Shown: positions 19,478-28,674 of the stretch, piece after piece
Numbering within the stretch: the stretch's first letter is position 1
How the letters are laid out: every line of letters begins with the position of its first letter
NCBI GenBank assembly: GCA_025800365.1
Contig: JAOXRT010000126.1
Coordinates: 1-64,000, forward strand
Source of the DNA: Cellvibrionaceae bacterium
GTDB taxonomy: Bacteria > Pseudomonadota > Gammaproteobacteria > Pseudomonadales > Cellvibrionaceae
Reading direction: 5' to 3'
DNA: 64,000 bases
Made by a program: the position numbers and the translations under genes
The notes under the pieces: generated by a model
What the model saw: only the letters and a program-made list of their open reading frames with translations
What the model was told of the DNA's origin: nothing
Database searches by the model: none

Positions 19478-20634
19478 AATAATTGCTCTCCCCCATTAAG
19501 GCCTTTATCAACAACCACTCTATCTCCCACAAAGCCTGCAACATGGATATCCTTTCGCCTAACACCCAACCAAGAATCCAGCTCCACATAGGCTTGCTCG
19601 CCGTCGTACTTCACATATCGCTTTGGCAATGCGGCCACATTTTCGAGTCGCTGCTTGAGCACCTCTAAGCGAACAGCCATACCTGGGCGCATTATCTCCG
19701 GGTCAGATTCCTCTAGCTCTACGATTGCGTCATAGACCATGCTGGGGTCATCATGAGCTTTCATACGAACAATCTTACCGATTTTAAGTAGACGCCCTTG
19801 AAACACTCGATCGGGTAAAGCATCCAATCTCACCTTCACCTCTTTACCCAGCTTTAGATCAGAAAAATGATGCTCTTGAATGGTCGTTTTTACCTGCATT
19901 TTATTGAGGTTGGGTATCTCTAGAATATTCTGGGAAAGATACACAGTGTCACCCACTGAGAATCTATTGCCTTGATAATCTTTTAGATGTACGACAACGC
20001 CCGATTTCTTAGCCTTCTGATGCAGGTTGCCTAATCCTTTCTGATGCCCTTGCACCTCAGCACTCAAGCGCGCTATCTCCGATTCAGTGATCTCTTTCTG
20101 CATTTTCGCTTCGGCTAGCTGACTGTCCAAGCGAGCCTTTTCAAGCAGCAGCTCTTGCTCGGCAATCTTCAATTCCACGATTAGACGCTTAACATCCAAC
20201 TTAGCGGCATAGTCGCCATCTTGGGAAGCTTTACGCTGAGCTTTTTTAAGTTGCATTCTGGTTTCTGAAAGCGATAGTTTTAAATCTTCGGACGCCTGCT
20301 CATTAACTAGATTTTCACTTTCTAGCTTTTTTTGCTCAGCTTGTAATGCCGCGCTGCTTTTTTGCAAACGTTGCATCTGTTGTTGAGTATCATACTCCAG
20401 CAGCCTTTCGCCTTCTTTTATCTCTGCCCCTTCTGCAGCTAGGTAAGTGATTTTGTACTGCCAAGTTCGTTTAATAAATGGCGCACTGACTTTAATTGAA
20501 TCGGAAGAAATTAACTCTCCAGTTGAATCGATACTGAGATCAATCGCTTCAAGCTTAACTCGATAAGAACTTTGACCTGACTCCACACAAGCCGTTAATG
20601 TAGCAATCACCAGCACTAGCAGAATTCTTTTCAT
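19474..20634 (-). CDS. HlyD-like periplasmic adaptor lipoprotein (adaptor 2)
   Basis: It has a signal peptide with lipobox LTAC (Cys16). The helical hairpin (about residues 75-205) is very rich in Lys, Glu, Gln and Ala with heptad character, so it forms a coiled coil. The lipoyl and beta-barrel parts flank it (EIPNLNKMQVKTTIQEHHFSDLKLGKEVKVRLDALPD). It has 386 residues. The start overlaps the preceding adaptor stop by one base. It differs in sequence from its two neighbours, so the three adaptors are not recent duplicates. Confidence 0.88.
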   Translation of the reverse strand: MKRILLVLVIATLTACVESGQSSYRVKLEAIDLSIDSTGELISSDSIKVSAPFIKRTWQYKITYLAAEGAEIKEGERLLEYDTQQQMQRLQKSSAALQAEQKKLESENLVNEQASEDLKLSLSETRMQLKKAQRKASQDGDYAAKLDVKRLIVELKIAEQELLLEKARLDSQLAEAKMQKEITESEIARLSAEVQGHQKGLGNLHQKAKKSGVVVHLKDYQGNRFSVGDTVYLSQNILEIPNLNKMQVKTTIQEHHFSDLKLGKEVKVRLDALPDRVFQGRLLKIGKIVRMKAHDDPSMVYDAIVELEESDPEIMRPGMAVRLEVLKQRLENVAALPKRYVKYDGEQAYVELDSWLGVRRKDIHVAGFVGDRVVVDKGLNGGEQLL

Positions 20635-21626
20635 TAGATTTCTCCCGCTAATTGCTGCTCACCATCCGAGAGCCTTACCATCACACTCATACCTGGCAAT
20701 AATTGGCTGGCATCAAAACTGCTATCATCAAGTTCAACTTCTAATGCATGATAATAGGCCTCCCCCCAAACCGGGCGAGATTCACCTTGCTGACTGATGT
20801 GCTTTAGCTGTCCTTTAATGCCCGCTTTGTTGAGAGCATCTACATACAGTTCAACCGGCCCGGTTTTCACCCTAGCAATGTCGACCTCATTCAGCCACGC
20901 CTTGATATAAAGCTGACTGGTATCTGGGATTTCAAGCACCACAAATCCTTTTTGTACAGTATCGCCGGCCTTAATCGTTTGCCCTGTCCACGGGTGTCGT
21001 ACATATACTACCGCACCACTGCGTTCAGCCTTCTGAGTTAGACCTTTTAACATGACCTGTTTACGGCCAAGCTCTGCTTGGGCAGATTTATATTGAATTT
21101 TCGCGGTCGCTATTTGATTCGCCAGCTCCACTTCTTTTTGGGCGAGCGCCTGCTCTTGCTCCTTCAGAGCTAATTGCTTCTTTTTCTTTTCTAGCTGATA
21201 TTTCTCGAATGTAATTTTGGTTAGATGACTAGCTGGAATCGAGGCATCTAAGTCGGCCTTCTCAAGCTCTAAGCGTGCGATATTCATTAAAAATTCCGCC
21301 TCTAATCGCTCGAGCCTTAGTTTCTGCTCCGCCTTTTTAGCTTCAGCCTCAGTTTTTCTCAATTTCGCTTCTTCAGCTTCCACCTCCGATTCCAAGGCCG
21401 CCGCATCAAATACCACCACAGTATCGCCGGCCTTTACCTGCTTGCCTTCTTGCTCCAACCATTTGATTTGTAATTGCCAAGAATCGGAATCTGGCGCGCT
21501 AAATTGTTGCTTAAAACGAGCTTCTACAAAACCACTGATCAGTAGGGATTGAGCTGAAGCAAAGTTTGCCAAAATAAGCGAGGAGCCTACTAGCAAGCGG
21601 GCAATAAAAGTATTGAGTTTATACAT
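20634..21626 (-). CDS. HlyD-like periplasmic adaptor (adaptor 1)
   Basis: This 330-residue protein has a cleavable signal peptide (MYKLNTFIARLLVGSSLI and on to FASAQS) but no lipobox, so it is a soluble or membrane-tethered adaptor. A long coiled coil (about 70-200) is dense in Glu, Lys and Ala, followed by barrel segments (VLEIPDTSQLYIKAWLNEVDIARV). The ATG at 21626 has GGAGAG seven bases upstream and overlaps the ATPase gene by 8 bp; a second ATG at 21641 would overlap by 23 bp. Confidence 0.86.
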   Translation of the reverse strand: MYKLNTFIARLLVGSSLILANFASAQSLLISGFVEARFKQQFSAPDSDSWQLQIKWLEQEGKQVKAGDTVVVFDAAALESEVEAEEAKLRKTEAEAKKAEQKLRLERLEAEFLMNIARLELEKADLDASIPASHLTKITFEKYQLEKKKKQLALKEQEQALAQKEVELANQIATAKIQYKSAQAELGRKQVMLKGLTQKAERSGAVVYVRHPWTGQTIKAGDTVQKGFVVLEIPDTSQLYIKAWLNEVDIARVKTGPVELYVDALNKAGIKGQLKHISQQGESRPVWGEAYYHALEVELDDSSFDASQLLPGMSVMVRLSDGEQQLAGEI

Positions 21627-22338
21627 CCTGTAACTCTCCATCCTTCATCAATAGCAATCGCTGAGAAAATTCAGCGATTTCCGCTTCATGGGTAATCAAT
21701 ACAATGGTTTGCCCTTGCTTATGCAGATCTTGCAGCAGAGCCATAATTTCCAAGGATGTTTTGCTATCCAAGTTGCCTGTTGGCTCATCGGCAAAAATAA
21801 TTTTGGGTTTGTTAATTAAGGCACGGGCTATCGCCACCCGCTGCCTTTGCCCACCTGAAAGTTCATAGGGCAAGTGATCTACTCGATCAGCCAGCCCAAC
21901 GGTTTGCAACATTTCTTTTGCTCGAGCCGAAGCTTCAGCGCGATCCACATCGGCATAGCGCAAAGGCAACATTACATTTTGCAAAGCGCTTAAGCGTGGT
22001 AACAGATGAAAGGTCTGAAATACAAAACCGATCTCGCGATTTCGAATGGCCGCCAACTCTTTGTCTTCTAACTCAGATACATTGCGATTATTAAGCAAAT
22101 AGGAGCCGGCACTGGGCTTATCTAAGCAACCCAGAATATTCATCAAGGTCGACTTACCCGAGCCTGAAGAGCCCATGATGGCAACAAATTCATTCTCTCG
22201 AATCTGCAAACTGATGGATTTAATCGCCTCGACGCGTAAATCGCCGCTTTGATAGGTTTTATTGAGCTTTTGAAGCTCGATAACGCAGGGGGCAGTTTCA
22301 CTACCAACATAAGGGTGCGCTTTAATAGCAGGCTTCAC
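21619..22338 (-). CDS. ABC transporter ATP-binding protein (MacB/LolD-type)
   Basis: This 239-residue ATPase has Walker A GSSGSGKST, a Q-loop, signature LSGGQRQRVAIARAL, Walker B IIFADEPTGNLDSKT and H-loop LITHEAEIAEF. The sequence FVFQTFHLLPRLSALQNVMLPL places it with MacB/LolD/FtsE-type ATPases that work with FtsX-fold permeases. It is the first gene of the five-gene exporter operon. Confidence 0.93.
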   Translation of the reverse strand: MKPAIKAHPYVGSETAPCVIELQKLNKTYQSGDLRVEAIKSISLQIRENEFVAIMGSSGSGKSTLMNILGCLDKPSAGSYLLNNRNVSELEDKELAAIRNREIGFVFQTFHLLPRLSALQNVMLPLRYADVDRAEASARAKEMLQTVGLADRVDHLPYELSGGQRQRVAIARALINKPKIIFADEPTGNLDSKTSLEIMALLQDLHKQGQTIVLITHEAEIAEFSQRLLLMKDGELQDV

Positions 22339-22492
22339 TGGATCTTCCTCTGATCTCTCTGATTTTCTCTTGTTTCTATTTATAAGTTATTCCCAGCAGC
22401 ATACCGAGCTATGCAGACCAGTCAAGCACCTACTCCGCACAGGGTTAACTGAACGGCAATTCATACATTTTACTTGGATTAAATCGATAACT

Positions 22493-22514
22493 ATAATGCG
22501 AACCATTTTTATTA
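22493..22514 (+). promoter_or_regulatory. Fur-box-like site before a TonB receptor
   Basis: The segment begins AATGCGAACCATT within 22493-22514 and shows imperfect dyad similarity to the 7-1-7 Fur consensus, about 40 bp before the receptor start. The match is weak. Confidence 0.3.
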
Positions 22515-22555
22515 CCGATACTAAAAACAATACAATTTAATCTAGGTGGAGAACC

Positions 22556-24877
22556 ATGAGACTAAACCCAAAACTGCCCTTTGCAGCTTTACTTTTACCC
22601 CTGGCCATAAGCGCCAATTCCTATGCTGAAGATGCCCCTGCAGCCAATGAAATAGAAGAAATTATTGTTACCGGCCAAAAGACCAGCCGCTCATTGCAGG
22701 ACACCGCGGCATCAGTAGCCGTAGTCACGGATGTGGCGATGGAAGAACAAGGCATTCGTGACTTTTTTGAAGTTATGGAACGCACCGCCAATATCACAGC
22801 TCAGCCTGGGGTGGGCTTTAATATTCGTGGTATCGATGCCTTTAATGTCTCTGGCAGCGGTAATAGCTACCTCACCAGTGTTTATATCGACGGCGCAGTA
22901 ATGCCTTATCGTGTGATCCAGCAAGGCGCCTTTTCGACTTGGGACCTTCAACAAGTTGAAGTATTGCGCGGCCCCCAATCTACCTTGCAGGGACGTAATG
23001 CCCTAGCCGGTGCTATTGTTATGAATAGCAAAAACCCAAGCCATGAATGGGATGCAAAATTTCGCATTGGTGGCGGCCAAGATGGGCGACGTGAAGCGGC
23101 CTTTGCTACTGGCGGCAGCATCGTAGAAGACGAGCTGGCTTTTCGCATTGCCGGCGAGCAACGCCAGTGGGACGGTTATAACTACAACCCCACCCGCAAA
23201 GACACCCCTGACTTTTTTGACTCGAAAAATCTGCGCGCCAAATTACTTTGGGAGCCAAGTGCATTACCAGAATTTTCGGCACTGCTGAGCTATTCCTATA
23301 CCGATGCCGATGAAGGTACTCGCTATACCGATAATCCAGGCGAAGGAAAAAGCCCTTTTGATCATCGTATTAATGCCCATAACGATCCGATCACTGAGTT
23401 TACCGAAACTGATATTATCACTTTAGAGTTGAGCTATGAGCTCGGCGAAAATTGGGACTTTAAATCGATAAGCACCTACACCGATGCTGACTATGGTTAT
23501 CTTTGGGATGGTGATGCGGGCCCAACCCCTGGCTCAATACTTGATGATAAACGTATTGATGAAACTCTAAGCCAAGAGTTTCGTTTTAGTTTTGACTATG
23601 AAAACTTCAAGGGTTTGATTGGCGCTTATTATTCAGATCTAGATGTTGATGACCGGGTAACAGGTAATCAGCAGATCACTTTGCAATCTCTTGGTGTGCC
23701 AACACTATTGGTTGCGCCTCCTGAGTTTGGCGGCCTTGGCTTGCCACAAGATTTAGCCAATATGGTTCTTGGTTTGTATGCACCAGCCGATCCAGTTCTT
23801 CTTGGACGTAACGCCGATCTTACCCAGGCGGTTACAACCAAAGCTATTTTCGCCGACTTTAGCTACAACATTAATGATCAGTGGGAACTGTTTGCGGGTA
23901 TTCGTTGGGACAAAGAAAGCCAAGAGAACAGCAGCGATACTCGCATTACTATTGATAATGTCGACGCACTGCCTAAGCCAGAAAATTTTGCCACCAACCC
24001 AACCCTAGCAGCACTGATTACCGGCTTAAACGCTCAGCTCTTTCAAATGGCTGCTGATGCCTCTGGTGTTCAGCCTTTAGTTGACGCTGACTTTTCGGAA
24101 GTGCTGCCAAAGCTCGGCGTAAGCTATCACTGGAATGATGACATCACCACCAGTTTCACCTTCCAAAAAGGTTATCGCTCTGGTGGTGTGGGCAGTAATA
24201 TCGCCAAGGGTTACAACTATCAATTTGACCCAGAATTTACTGACAACTATGAGTTTTCTTTCCGCTCGCAGTGGCTAGATAAACGTTTAACCGTGAATGC
24301 TAACGCTTTCTACTTGGACTGGAGTGATCAGCAAGTTGCAGTACAGCTATCGGGTAACCGTTACGACACTGAAACTCGTAACGCGGGTAGCTCAGAGGTT
24401 AAAGGTATTGAGCTAGAAACCAACTATGAACTTTCTGATGAGATTAGTTTATATGGCTCTATTGGCCGCGCCAAAACTGAATTTAAAGAATTCAAATTGA
24501 TCTTGCCAACCAATACCTATGACTTATCAGGACGCGAGTTTGCCGGCGCACCCGAATGGACAGGAAACTTAGGTATAACTTACAACGGCGACAATGGCTT
24601 TAGATTTAATGCCAATGCCAACTACACTGATGAGTCGCTCTCAAGCAATACGCCCTGGACACAAGCACAGCCAGGCACCCCACAGTATGATCCAAACAAC
24701 GATTCTCGCTGGGTAGTCAATATGCGTGCGGGTTACGAGTGGGATAAATTTGGAGCCTATGTGCAAGTCAACAACTTGTTGGATGAAGAGTACATAATCC
24801 GCAATGACACCGGCAGTGGCGAATTATTCCTCGGTGCGCCACGTCAATTAAGCTTTACTTTAGAAGCCAACTTCTAA
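22556..24877 (+). CDS. TonB-dependent receptor
   Basis: This 773-residue outer-membrane receptor has a signal peptide (to SANSYAED), a TonB-box-like stretch EIEEIIVTGQ at about residues 32-41, a plug domain (about 45-160, including NALAGAIVMNSKNP) and a 22-strand barrel ending in the aromatic terminus LSFTLEANF. It transports a chelate or oligomer with energy from TonB. A weak Fur-like site upstream would fit iron, but many such receptors of marine bacteria take up glycans or other organics. GGTGGAG lies just before the ATG. No transporter partners are adjacent. Confidence 0.93.
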   Translation: MRLNPKLPFAALLLPLAISANSYAEDAPAANEIEEIIVTGQKTSRSLQDTAASVAVVTDVAMEEQGIRDFFEVMERTANITAQPGVGFNIRGIDAFNVSGSGNSYLTSVYIDGAVMPYRVIQQGAFSTWDLQQVEVLRGPQSTLQGRNALAGAIVMNSKNPSHEWDAKFRIGGGQDGRREAAFATGGSIVEDELAFRIAGEQRQWDGYNYNPTRKDTPDFFDSKNLRAKLLWEPSALPEFSALLSYSYTDADEGTRYTDNPGEGKSPFDHRINAHNDPITEFTETDIITLELSYELGENWDFKSISTYTDADYGYLWDGDAGPTPGSILDDKRIDETLSQEFRFSFDYENFKGLIGAYYSDLDVDDRVTGNQQITLQSLGVPTLLVAPPEFGGLGLPQDLANMVLGLYAPADPVLLGRNADLTQAVTTKAIFADFSYNINDQWELFAGIRWDKESQENSSDTRITIDNVDALPKPENFATNPTLAALITGLNAQLFQMAADASGVQPLVDADFSEVLPKLGVSYHWNDDITTSFTFQKGYRSGGVGSNIAKGYNYQFDPEFTDNYEFSFRSQWLDKRLTVNANAFYLDWSDQQVAVQLSGNRYDTETRNAGSSEVKGIELETNYELSDEISLYGSIGRAKTEFKEFKLILPTNTYDLSGREFAGAPEWTGNLGITYNGDNGFRFNANANYTDESLSSNTPWTQAQPGTPQYDPNNDSRWVVNMRAGYEWDKFGAYVQVNNLLDEEYIIRNDTGSGELFLGAPRQLSFTLEANF

Positions 24878-25064
24878 GAGTTTGGCCAACAAAAGAAGGC
24901 GGGGATAAAACCTCGCTTTCACTTAACCTACAGGGACGTGGGCTAAGCCCTTCAACAAACACTAAGATCACTGTTCAAGCGATTGCAAATCCCCAAGCTT
25001 TCATCCACAGTAGGACCATATCGCTCCTGTACTGTTTCAATCCTAAACCCATGGATGAGCCGCA

Positions 25065-26228
25065 ATGAACGAAAAGCTTTTCACGCAACGTCTTGCTGAA
25101 CTGGTAAAGATCCCTTCGGTAAGCAGCCATTCCGCCCAATGGGATATGGGTAATATAGAGGTCATCCATACCCTAGCCAGCTGGCTTGAAGCGCTGCAAT
25201 TCGATGTGCAAATTCTTCCTGTTGAAGGCCATGAAAACAAAGCCAATCTCATTGCCAGCCGAGGCAAGGGTAAAGGCGGTTTGGTACTCGCTGGCCATAC
25301 TGATACCGTGCCCTATGATGAGGGTCGCTGGCAAAGCGATCCCTTTGTATTGACCGATAGCAATGAGCGTTTTTATGGCTTAGGCGCGACCGACATGAAA
25401 GGGTTTTTCCCAGTTGCTCTCGCGGCCATCGAACGCTTTGAAAAAGCCGAATTCCAGCAGCCTTTAATTATCCTTGCCACGGCCGACGAAGAAAGCTCCA
25501 TGAGTGGCGCGAATGCCTTAGCGGCACAGGGTTTTAATGGACAAGGGCAAGCGCGCTATGCCGTCGTCGGTGAGCCAACAGGATTAAAGCCTATCTATAT
25601 GCATAAAGGCATTATGATGGAGGAGCTTCGTATTACCGGTCAAAGCGGCCACTCCTCAAACCCTGCGTTGGGCAATAACGCTATGGAAGCTATGCATGAG
25701 GTGATGAGCGAGCTGATGCTGTTTCGCCACGAGCTGCAAGAGCGTTATCAGAACCCGGGCTTTGCGGTACCCACCCCCACCATGAACTTTGGCTGCATTC
25801 ATGGCGGCGATAACCCCAATAGAATTTGCGCCGACTGCGCCATGCAATTTGATCTGCGGGCCATACCGGGAATGAGCAATGAGGAAATGCGCCAAGCGAT
25901 CAAAGAACGTATCGCCTTGGTTGCCCAAAGGCGCCAGGTGACAATTGAATTGGAAACCTTATTCGGCGGCGTCGAACCTTTTGCCGAAGATAGAAGCAGC
26001 GAGCTGGTAAAAGCCGCCGAACAGCTCTGCCAACACGATAGCGAAGCTGTAGCCTACGCCACAGAAGCGCCCTTCCTTCAACAGTTAGGCATTGAAACCC
26101 TAGTACTAGGCCCAGGCAGTATCGATCAAGCCCACCAGCCGGATGAGTTTATTGCACAAGATCAAATAGCCCCAGCCATCGATATTATCTCGGGCCTGAT
26201 TAACAAGTTCTGCATGCCGCAAAAATAG
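25065..26228 (+). CDS. argE: Acetylornithine deacetylase
   Basis: This M20-family zinc peptidase hydrolyses N2-acetylornithine to ornithine in arginine synthesis. Metal-site motifs are visible: GHTDTVPYDEG (first His and Asp), the GLGATDMKGFF bridging Asp, ATADEESSMSGA (catalytic Glu pair) and a late His in GPGSIDQAHQPDEF. Its 387 residues match E. coli ArgE (383). argA follows 110 bp downstream on the same strand, which supports the arginine assignment over generic M20 peptidases. Confidence 0.95.
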   Translation: MNEKLFTQRLAELVKIPSVSSHSAQWDMGNIEVIHTLASWLEALQFDVQILPVEGHENKANLIASRGKGKGGLVLAGHTDTVPYDEGRWQSDPFVLTDSNERFYGLGATDMKGFFPVALAAIERFEKAEFQQPLIILATADEESSMSGANALAAQGFNGQGQARYAVVGEPTGLKPIYMHKGIMMEELRITGQSGHSSNPALGNNAMEAMHEVMSELMLFRHELQERYQNPGFAVPTPTMNFGCIHGGDNPNRICADCAMQFDLRAIPGMSNEEMRQAIKERIALVAQRRQVTIELETLFGGVEPFAEDRSSELVKAAEQLCQHDSEAVAYATEAPFLQQLGIETLVLGPGSIDQAHQPDEFIAQDQIAPAIDIISGLINKFCMPQK

Positions 26229-26237
26229 TGGCTCGGT

Positions 26238-26282
26238 AGCGAGTGACCAAAACCGCCCTACCATGGGGCGATTCTCGCTTTT
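26238..26282 (+). terminator. Probable terminator between argE and argA
   Basis: A two-part stem (AGCGAG with CTCGCT outside, CGCCC with GGGCG inside) is followed by TTTTAATT. It would attenuate read-through from argE into argA. Confidence 0.45.
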
Positions 26283-26338
26283 AATTGGCCCAATTGACGG
26301 GCTATACTCAAGACCTGTTTTAATAAGAGCCTAGCAAA

Positions 26339-27652
26339 GTGAACGAGCAAGACTACGTAAAATGGTTCCGCGACACCACGCCCTATATAAAATCGCAACG
26401 CGGCAAGACCATTGTATTAATGCTGCCAGGTGCAGCCATCGCCCATGATAATTTTTTAAACATTGTCAGCGACATCAATCTGCTGAGCAGCTTGGGTGTA
26501 CGCTTGGTTTTGGTTCACGGCGCCCGACCACAAATTGAATCTCGCTTTGCGGCGGCTGGTCTTGATAGCCAGATACACAAAGGCAAACGCGTTACCGATC
26601 AGCAAAGTATGGGCTTGGTCTGCCAGTCCGTCGGTGAAGTTCGCAACCAGATCGAAGCAGCATTTTTTAGCCGCCACTTAAATGCTCCCAAAGGCGCCGA
26701 GTATGTGCAGGTGGTTGGTGGAAATCTCGTCACCGCGATGCCAACCGGTGTGATTGATGGCGTGGATTTACAATATACCGGCAAGGTTCGCCGGCTCGCC
26801 ACGGATGCCATCGAAACCATGTTGGATAACCGCCAATTGGTTTTGATTTCACCACTGGGTTATTCGCCTACTGGTGAAACCTTTAATCTATCCTATGCCG
26901 AGTTGGCCACGCGAGTTGCTATTGACCTTAAGGCCGATAAGCTAATCGCATTTTGCTCTGAGGATGGCGCCTACAACGCCAAGGGCGAATTGTATCGCGA
27001 GCTAACTTTACTGGAATGCCAGGCAACCCTGGGCCACGATGGCGATTTAAACGATCATCGCTTGGCACTAGAGGCTTGCTACCGCGCTTGTGAGCAAGGC
27101 GTTGCCCGCGCTCACGTACTGAACTACGGTGACGATGGCGCCCTACTAAAAGAGATTTTTACCCGCGATGGAGCTGGCACCATGGTTTACCGCGACAGCT
27201 ATGAGCTGATTCGCCGGGCACGCATTAGTGATGTTGGCGGCATACTGGATTTGATTCGCCCGCTCGAAAAACAAGGCATTCTGGTGCGCCGATCACGTGA
27301 GCGCTTAGAAATGGAAGTTGAGCATTTTACGGTAATGGAAAAAGACGGCGCCATTATCGCTTGCGCAGCCTTGTACCCATTTAATTCCGCCGGTTCTGGA
27401 GAGCTTGCCTGCGTAGTGACCTCGCCGGAATATCAAGGTGGTGGACGAGCTGCAAAACTGCTTAAGCACATCGAACGCCAGGCCAAAAAATTAGGCTTCG
27501 AACAGCTTTTTACTCTCACAACACAAACTGCGCACTGGTTTATTGAACAAGGTTTTGAAGCGGCCAACGTTGCGATTTTGCCTGACGAAAAACAGTCATT
27601 TTATAACTATCAGCGAAACTCCAAGGTATTTGTCAAAAAAATTGACAAGTAA
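26339..27652 (+). CDS. argA: Amino-acid N-acetyltransferase (N-acetylglutamate synthase)
   Basis: It makes N-acetylglutamate, the first step of arginine synthesis. The N-terminal amino-acid-kinase domain (about residues 20-270, LVLVHGARPQIESR) binds arginine for feedback control. The C-terminal GNAT domain (about 290-430, ACVVTSPEYQGGGRAAKLLKHIE) does the acetylation. Its 437 residues are near the E. coli 443. It starts at GTG, preceded by a weak ribosome site. It is followed by a clear terminator. Confidence 0.95.
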   Translation: MNEQDYVKWFRDTTPYIKSQRGKTIVLMLPGAAIAHDNFLNIVSDINLLSSLGVRLVLVHGARPQIESRFAAAGLDSQIHKGKRVTDQQSMGLVCQSVGEVRNQIEAAFFSRHLNAPKGAEYVQVVGGNLVTAMPTGVIDGVDLQYTGKVRRLATDAIETMLDNRQLVLISPLGYSPTGETFNLSYAELATRVAIDLKADKLIAFCSEDGAYNAKGELYRELTLLECQATLGHDGDLNDHRLALEACYRACEQGVARAHVLNYGDDGALLKEIFTRDGAGTMVYRDSYELIRRARISDVGGILDLIRPLEKQGILVRRSRERLEMEVEHFTVMEKDGAIIACAALYPFNSAGSGELACVVTSPEYQGGGRAAKLLKHIERQAKKLGFEQLFTLTTQTAHWFIEQGFEAANVAILPDEKQSFYNYQRNSKVFVKKIDK

Positions 27653-27662
27653 CATCCCTACT

Positions 27663-27705
27663 TAAAAACTGAGCTGTATTCCTCCTGAATTTCGCTCAGT
27701 TTTTA
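27663..27705 (+). terminator. Terminator after argA
   Basis: TAAAAACTGAGC pairs with GCTCAGTTTTTA (12-bp stem, 19-base loop). The 3' arm ends in a T-run and is followed by GTCCTTTTG. Confidence 0.7.
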
Positions 27706-27829
27706 GTCCTTTTGTGCTAACTATCACCACGATCTTGATCCAGATCATATGCTCTTTGAGCCCTCAGCATTAATGTGCACGGCCCAATCATAAAACCCAG
27801 TGCTAAAAGCCCAAAAGAGGCCTTCTTAC

Positions 27830-28630
27830 ATGAATATCTCTAGTAAAGCAGCGACGGTTCTTTACCGGAAAGATAACCATAGCTGCATCGTATTTTCAGA
27901 TCTGGTGGAAGGCCATGGCGTCCAGGCCAACCAGTTTTTGATTATTGATGAAAACCACACCGCATTGATCGATCCCGGTGGCGATTTAACCTATACGCCG
28001 CTGTCGATTGAAATCAGCAAACACGTCAGTCTACAAGACTTGGATTATATTTTTGCGTCGCATCAAGACCCAGATATTATCGCCTCATTGCCACGCTGGA
28101 TGATGCACAGTCACTGCAAGGTAGTGACGCCAAAACTTTGGTCGCGATTTTTGCCGCACTTAGCATCTAGCTTCATTACCGACAAGCTCAGCTCCACCGT
28201 CGACGATAGAATTATTGCCGTGCCCGATGAAGGCCAAAAGATTCCTTTTGGGCGCAGTGAAATTATTTGTCTACCCGCCCATTTTTTACATTCGGTGGGC
28301 AACATAAACTTTTATGATCCAGTGAGTAAAATTTTATTCTCTGGGGATATGGGCGCATCAATGGTTGATAGCGATGCCGCTGAGCCGGTAGAAGATTTTG
28401 CAGCCCACATCAAACTTATGGAAGGCTTTCACCGCCGTTATATGACCAGCAATAAAGCCTGCCGCCTGTGGGCAAAAATGGTCAGTCAGTTAGATGTACA
28501 GATGATCGTGCCACAACATGGCCGACCATTTGTTGGCCGCACCATGATTGCACAATTCTTAAAATGGATTAGTAATTTAAAATGCGGAGTGGACTTGTTG
28601 AGCGAACAGGATTACCAAGTTATCAAATAA
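27830..28630 (+). CDS. Metallo-beta-lactamase-fold protein of the ODP (oxygen-binding diiron) type
   Basis: This 266-residue protein resembles the beta-lactamase-like half of flavodiiron proteins but lacks the flavodoxin half. The usual HxHxDH is replaced by SHQDPD (about residue 77), as in the ODP subgroup where Glu/Asp and His ligands hold a diiron site. Later ligands are likely in PAHFLHSVGNI and SGDMGASMVDSD, with a final His in VPQHGRPF. The start ATG at 27830 has GAGG 9 bases upstream. It could be an oxygen/NO-reactive or sensor domain; its exact function is unknown. Confidence 0.78.
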   Translation: MNISSKAATVLYRKDNHSCIVFSDLVEGHGVQANQFLIIDENHTALIDPGGDLTYTPLSIEISKHVSLQDLDYIFASHQDPDIIASLPRWMMHSHCKVVTPKLWSRFLPHLASSFITDKLSSTVDDRIIAVPDEGQKIPFGRSEIICLPAHFLHSVGNINFYDPVSKILFSGDMGASMVDSDAAEPVEDFAAHIKLMEGFHRRYMTSNKACRLWAKMVSQLDVQMIVPQHGRPFVGRTMIAQFLKWISNLKCGVDLLSEQDYQVIK

Positions 28631-28637
28631 AACTATT

Positions 28638-28653
28638 CGCTCAGGGATGAGCG
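28638..28653 (+). terminator. Short hairpin between convergent genes
   Basis: CGCTCA and TGAGCG form a 6-bp stem with a GGGA tetraloop, followed by GCTTTCCTT. It lies 8 bp after the ODP gene stop and may end that transcript. Confidence 0.45.
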
Positions 28654-28674
28654 GCTTTCCTTAAAATATCAATT

